From Eubacteriales Family XIII. Incertae Sedis bacterium (GTDB taxonomy: Bacteria > Bacillota > Clostridia > Peptostreptococcales > Anaerovoracaceae), in NCBI GenBank assembly GCA_031263875.1, contig JAISEX010000283.1, forward strand, positions 1 through 8,419: 8,419 nucleotides of DNA, in the 5' to 3' direction. Positions 6,078 through 8,419 of this stretch are shown piece by piece. The translations under genes and the position numbers were made by a program. The notes under the pieces were generated by a model, which saw only the letters and a program-made list of their open reading frames with translations, was not told the DNA's origin and did no database searches. Numbering within the stretch: position 1 is the first letter of the stretch; each line of letters opens with the position of its first letter.

Positions 6078-7148
6078 TTATGTGTAAATCGCCTTTTCGG
6101 CGTGTACGATCATTGATTTGTCCCGGTTGGCAATAAAATATATTGAAGTCAATTGCTCCATTACGTATGCCAATGCCCTCGTTTCCTTGACGCTTTGCAA
6201 AGCAAGCGTTTCGATGTAGCCTGCTATATTGAAAGCCCACTCGCAAAATTTGTCGAAAACCGCTTTCTTGGCGACGATCATGTTATACGCGTAGTGATAT
6301 TCGCCGTTCAGGCATCGTACGTAAGTTTCGTATTTGTCAGGATGCAACTCTCTTAACGCCTTATGCAGAGCCCAGGCGACCTCTTCGCCGACAAAGCGCC
6401 GGAACTGCGATCCCGAGTTCGGAAAGCAGATATACGGGAGCGGCATAACCGCATCAATGTCGTCGCTTAACATATCCGGCGTCACAAGCAAATGCCGCCG
6501 ATAATGCTCGATGCCCACCCATTCAGCCGACGCGTTTTTCCATACGCTGTACATTGCGCTTGCTTCGCAGTATTGCTTATTTTTATCCGATATGTTGTCG
6601 CCGTCGTTGTCCTGTTGCTCGCATATGCGAATGCCGGCCGGTTCTGCGCCCGCCTGAATCGGAATCTCCCACGACCTAAGCTCGGGCCGGTTCCTCAAGG
6701 GTTTGTCAAGATGATGCCGTACTTCGTAAAGCGAAAAAACACCGTTGCTACCGCTGTCGTTGCCGTTGCGGCGATAAATGGGTTTTACTGCCAATGGAAA
6801 TTTTCCTATGCTCGCGAAATACTCGGACATCAGCAGATGTTCTTCGTGCGCCGTGAGTTTGAATATATGCCGGTACCCTTTTGCTTGCAGCGTCGCGGCA
6901 ATTTCGTCCTGCAACAGTTCCGTCACCGCGATAATCACGAGCGTGCTTTCGGCATCCAAACCACATACATCAAGCGTCCTTACGGGCAGCCCCTCGATCT
7001 CGACCGGATTACCGTCAAGCTTGCTCACGACAAAGCACTCCGGCATGTAACAGAAAAGATGCCTTATCGCGACATACGCTCCGTAGGCCACGACCTGGGC
7101 GCCGTAGATCGCAAATTTTGAATGTTCGCGGACGATGTCAATTACCAT
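6078..7148 (-). CDS. Two-domain DUF4422 putative glycosyltransferase
   Basis: This is a 356-residue protein. Residues 1 to about 115 form an alpha/beta, Rossmann-like segment (KFAIYGAQVVAYGAYVAIRHL, then strands such as STLVIIAVTE). Residues about 119-354 match the DUF4422 family often found in capsule and exopolysaccharide clusters: WEIPIQAGAE, then DGDNISDKNKQYCEASAMYSVWKN (183-204), VGIEHYRRHL (211-220), and YAYNMIVAKKAVFDKFCEWAFNI near the C-terminus. DUF4422 members are regarded as probable glycosyltransferases; donor and acceptor are unknown here. No membrane segment or signal peptide is evident. The ATG at 7148 lies 7 bases inside the glf remnant, showing former coupling to it. Low G+C (25/60 on line 6241-6300) sets it apart from its neighbours and suggests recent transfer. 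Transferring a xylosyl or glucuronosyl unit is plausible but not shown. Confidence 0.85.
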   Translation of the reverse strand: MVIDIVREHSKFAIYGAQVVAYGAYVAIRHLFCYMPECFVVSKLDGNPVEIEGLPVRTLDVCGLDAESTLVIIAVTELLQDEIAATLQAKGYRHIFKLTAHEEHLLMSEYFASIGKFPLAVKPIYRRNGNDSGSNGVFSLYEVRHHLDKPLRNRPELRSWEIPIQAGAEPAGIRICEQQDNDGDNISDKNKQYCEASAMYSVWKNASAEWVGIEHYRRHLLVTPDMLSDDIDAVMPLPYICFPNSGSQFRRFVGEEVAWALHKALRELHPDKYETYVRCLNGEYHYAYNMIVAKKAVFDKFCEWAFNIAGYIETLALQSVKETRALAYVMEQLTSIYFIANRDKSMIVHAEKAIYT

Positions 7149-7432
7149 TTGTTCTTTATTTCATGATCGGCGCAGTCAAGCGCAATCACTTCATCCATAT
7201 TCAAATAGCGGTACACACCCAAGCGTCCGCCGAATACAACTTGCGTTTCCCGTTCCGCCAACCGCTTGTACTTGGCGTATAGCTCGCCGTTTCGAGCGTC
7301 GTTGATCGGATAATACGCCTCGCCGCCGCACCCTATTGCTTTGGATACTCGCATAGGCCCACACCGCCTCATCGTCCGTGTGGAAAATGTGCGGGCCGTA
7401 CCGGTGGACACCCGAATGCCCTCGATCTCTTC
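7142..7432 (-). pseudogene. glf: glf remnant: UDP-galactopyranose mutase, truncated, deleted and frameshifted
   Basis: Two Glf fragments remain. The N-terminal piece reads EEIEGIRV (7432-7409) and, after two extra bases (7407-7408) shift the frame, HRYGPHIFHTDDEAVWAYAS (7406 to about 7347). This corresponds to about residue 43-70 of E. coli Glf as I recall its sequence. It jumps at about 7335-7347 to the C-terminal piece GEAYYPINDARNGELYAKYKRLAERETQVVFGGRLGVYRYLNMDE..., ending at TAA 7142-7144 and corresponding to the last 60-70 residues. Some 230 central codons and the first 40, including the FAD-binding glycine motif, are absent. The N-terminal homology starts exactly where repeat C2 begins. 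A nominal open frame through here joins repeat sequence to the Glf tail and is not a functional gene. Confidence 0.88.
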
Positions 7433-7518
7433 GGGAGGGCGAGGCACCAGCCTCGCCAAGCAGCAGTGTTTTGGGAAAGCTCCGGCCCGCTGGCGGGGCT
7501 GGTGCCCCGCCCTCCCGG
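7432..7518. repeat. Repeat C2: intact palindromic element bordering the glf remnant
   Basis: The left arm CGGGAGGGCGAGGCACCAGC... (7432-7461) and right arm GCTGGCGGGGCTGGTGCCCC... (7489-7518) are near-perfect reverse complements around a loop of about 27 bases. Each arm contains its own small palindrome. It is the uninterrupted counterpart of C1 at 225-476. Its left edge coincides with the start of recognisable glf sequence, so it marks one break of that gene. Confidence 0.82.
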
Positions 7519-7629
7519 AACCTTCCGGAGAGGGAGCTTCATCGGGGCGAAGGCGCGTTTTCAATGGCCCGATGCCGGGCAGGTATGCCACGGCGCGTAG
7601 CCCGGGCAATGACGGAAAGGGGGCGTGAA
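7519..7629. repeat. Repeat debris between galE and C2, including a B-like fragment
   Basis: GCCACGGCGCGTAGCCCGGGCAATGACGG (about 7588-7616) resembles the CGTCATTGCCCGGGCTGCGCGACG arm of B2 read on the other strand. The short stem CCGGAA-CC-TTCCGG lies at 7515-7528. No Glf N-terminal sequence and no gene is recognisable here. Confidence 0.5.
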
Positions 7630-8418
7630 TCACCGCCTGCCCTCCATTTTCAATGGTCTCCCTCCTTCTTTGTCCCCGTAGCCCGCCGGATGCGCGCCGT
7701 GCCAGCGCCAGGCGTCCTTCAGGATCGTTTCGAGCGCATCTCGCGCGGGCCGCCAGCCGAGGACGGCTCGTGCCTTTTCCGCCGAAGCCACCAGGATCGC
7801 GGGGTCTCCGGGCCGCCTGCCCGCCATCTCATAGGGAATCTCCGTCCCTGCGATGCGCTCCGCCGCCCGGATCACCTCGAGCACGGACGCGCCCGCCTGC
7901 GAGCCCAGATTGAGCGTCCGGCTCTCCCCGCCTCCGAGCAGGTAGCGCAGCGCCTTCACATGCGCGTCCGCCAGATCGAGAACGTGGACGTAGTCCCTGA
8001 CGCAGCTACCGTCTTTCGTCGGATAATCATCTCCATATACGGTAAGCCTTGCCCGCTGCCCGAGCGCGGTTTTGAACGTCAGCGGAATCAGATGTGTTTC
8101 CAGGGCGTGATCCTCTCCCATGCTCCCGTCCGGCATCGCGCCCGCCGCGTTGAAATACCGCAGGCATACGGATTTCATGCCGTAGGCGTCGTCGCACCGG
8201 GCCAGCAGACGTTCCACGGCCAGCTTCGTCTCCCCGTAGGGATTCACGGGCGCAACGGGCATTTCTTCCGTGACGGGCATGCCCGCCGGCTCCCCGTAAA
8301 CCGCGCAGGTGGACGAAAACACGATGCGCTTCACCACGTGCCTTTGCATCGCGCGCCGCAGATTGATCGTCCCCGCCACATTGTTGCGGTAGTAGTCGAG
8401 CGGATGCTTCGCGCTCTC
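7630..8418 (-). CDS. galE: UDP-glucose 4-epimerase, C-terminal part (5' end outside window)
   Basis: The frame is open to the right edge, first full codon at 8418, and 262 residues are visible. GalE interconverts UDP-glucose and UDP-galactose. Visible landmarks are NNVAGTINLL-like text near the edge, SSTCAVYGEP, the catalytic YxxxK in NPYGETK, and the diagnostic RYFNAAGAMPDGSMGEDH...ETHLIPL, followed by GSCVRDYVHVLDLADAH. The NAD-binding GxxGxxG is beyond the window. The apparent start at 8379 is an internal GTG and is not real, because homology continues upstream of it. After the usual WHGAHPAGY ending there is a short extra tail (GDKEGGRPLKMEGRR), perhaps a read-through into repeat debris. 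UDP-galactose from this enzyme would have been the Glf substrate. Confidence 0.93.
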   Translation of the reverse strand, partial: ESAKHPLDYYRNNVAGTINLRRAMQRHVVKRIVFSSTCAVYGEPAGMPVTEEMPVAPVNPYGETKLAVERLLARCDDAYGMKSVCLRYFNAAGAMPDGSMGEDHALETHLIPLTFKTALGQRARLTVYGDDYPTKDGSCVRDYVHVLDLADAHVKALRYLLGGGESRTLNLGSQAGASVLEVIRAAERIAGTEIPYEMAGRRPGDPAILVASAEKARAVLGWRPARDALETILKDAWRWHGAHPAGYGDKEGGRPLKMEGRR

Positions 8419-8419
8419 G

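Noticed and set aside
7433..7633. Open frame fused to the glf tail, starting near 7633
   Set aside because: It translates repeat C2 and other debris and has none of the Glf FAD-binding N-terminus.

Overview
This window is a cell-surface polysaccharide (capsule, O-antigen or exopolysaccharide type) locus with all intact genes on the minus strand. It is broken up by several families of short palindromic dispersed repeats. The organism cannot be named from this sequence. The core genes are GC-rich: one hand-counted line of the dehydrogenase gene, 1201-1260, is 42/60 G+C. Shine-Dalgarno sites are clear, and the repeats are of the 'CGTCATTGCGAGG...GTGGCAATCC' and 'GTCATTCCGGCGAAAGCCGGAATCC' kinds that litter many GC-rich Gram-negative and environmental genomes. 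A repeat-rich, GC-rich Gram-negative-type bacterium is my inference.

Layout, read 5' to 3' on the minus strand (right to left). The C-terminal part of galE (UDP-glucose 4-epimerase) enters from the right edge. It is followed by about 200 bases of repeat debris, then by a badly damaged glf (UDP-galactopyranose mutase) remnant that has lost its N-terminus and its middle and carries a frameshift. Next come a two-domain DUF4422 putative glycosyltransferase, ugd (UDP-glucose 6-dehydrogenase) and a UDP-glucuronate decarboxylase (uxs) that starts at a GTG overlapping the ugd stop. A gene-free gap of about 700 bases holds three repeat elements (called B2, A2 and D here). A second, tightly coupled operon follows: a ribulose-phosphate 3-epimerase-like protein, an IspD/TarI-family cytidylyltransferase and a GatD/TarJ-like zinc alcohol dehydrogenase, joined by ATGA overlaps. 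The left 670 bases hold repeats B1, C1 and A1 (A1 sits inside C1). The left edge cuts the tail of an unidentified plus-strand gene.

How the genes work together. GalE, Ugd and Uxs are nucleotide-sugar enzymes: UDP-Glc/UDP-Gal, UDP-GlcA and UDP-xylose. The DUF4422 protein is the likely transferase. The epimerase/dehydrogenase/cytidylyltransferase triad is best read as a route to a CDP-alditol, most simply ribulose 5-phosphate to ribitol 5-phosphate to CDP-ribitol. This would supply a polyol phosphate to the same or a neighbouring glycan. Decay of glf suggests the strain no longer makes UDP-galactofuranose from this locus.

The most unusual structures are the repeats. One element is nested inside another and splits its palindrome. 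Two copies of another element have the 12-base hairpin loop in opposite orientations between identical 8-base arms. A repeat end also supplies the stop codon of the dehydrogenase gene.
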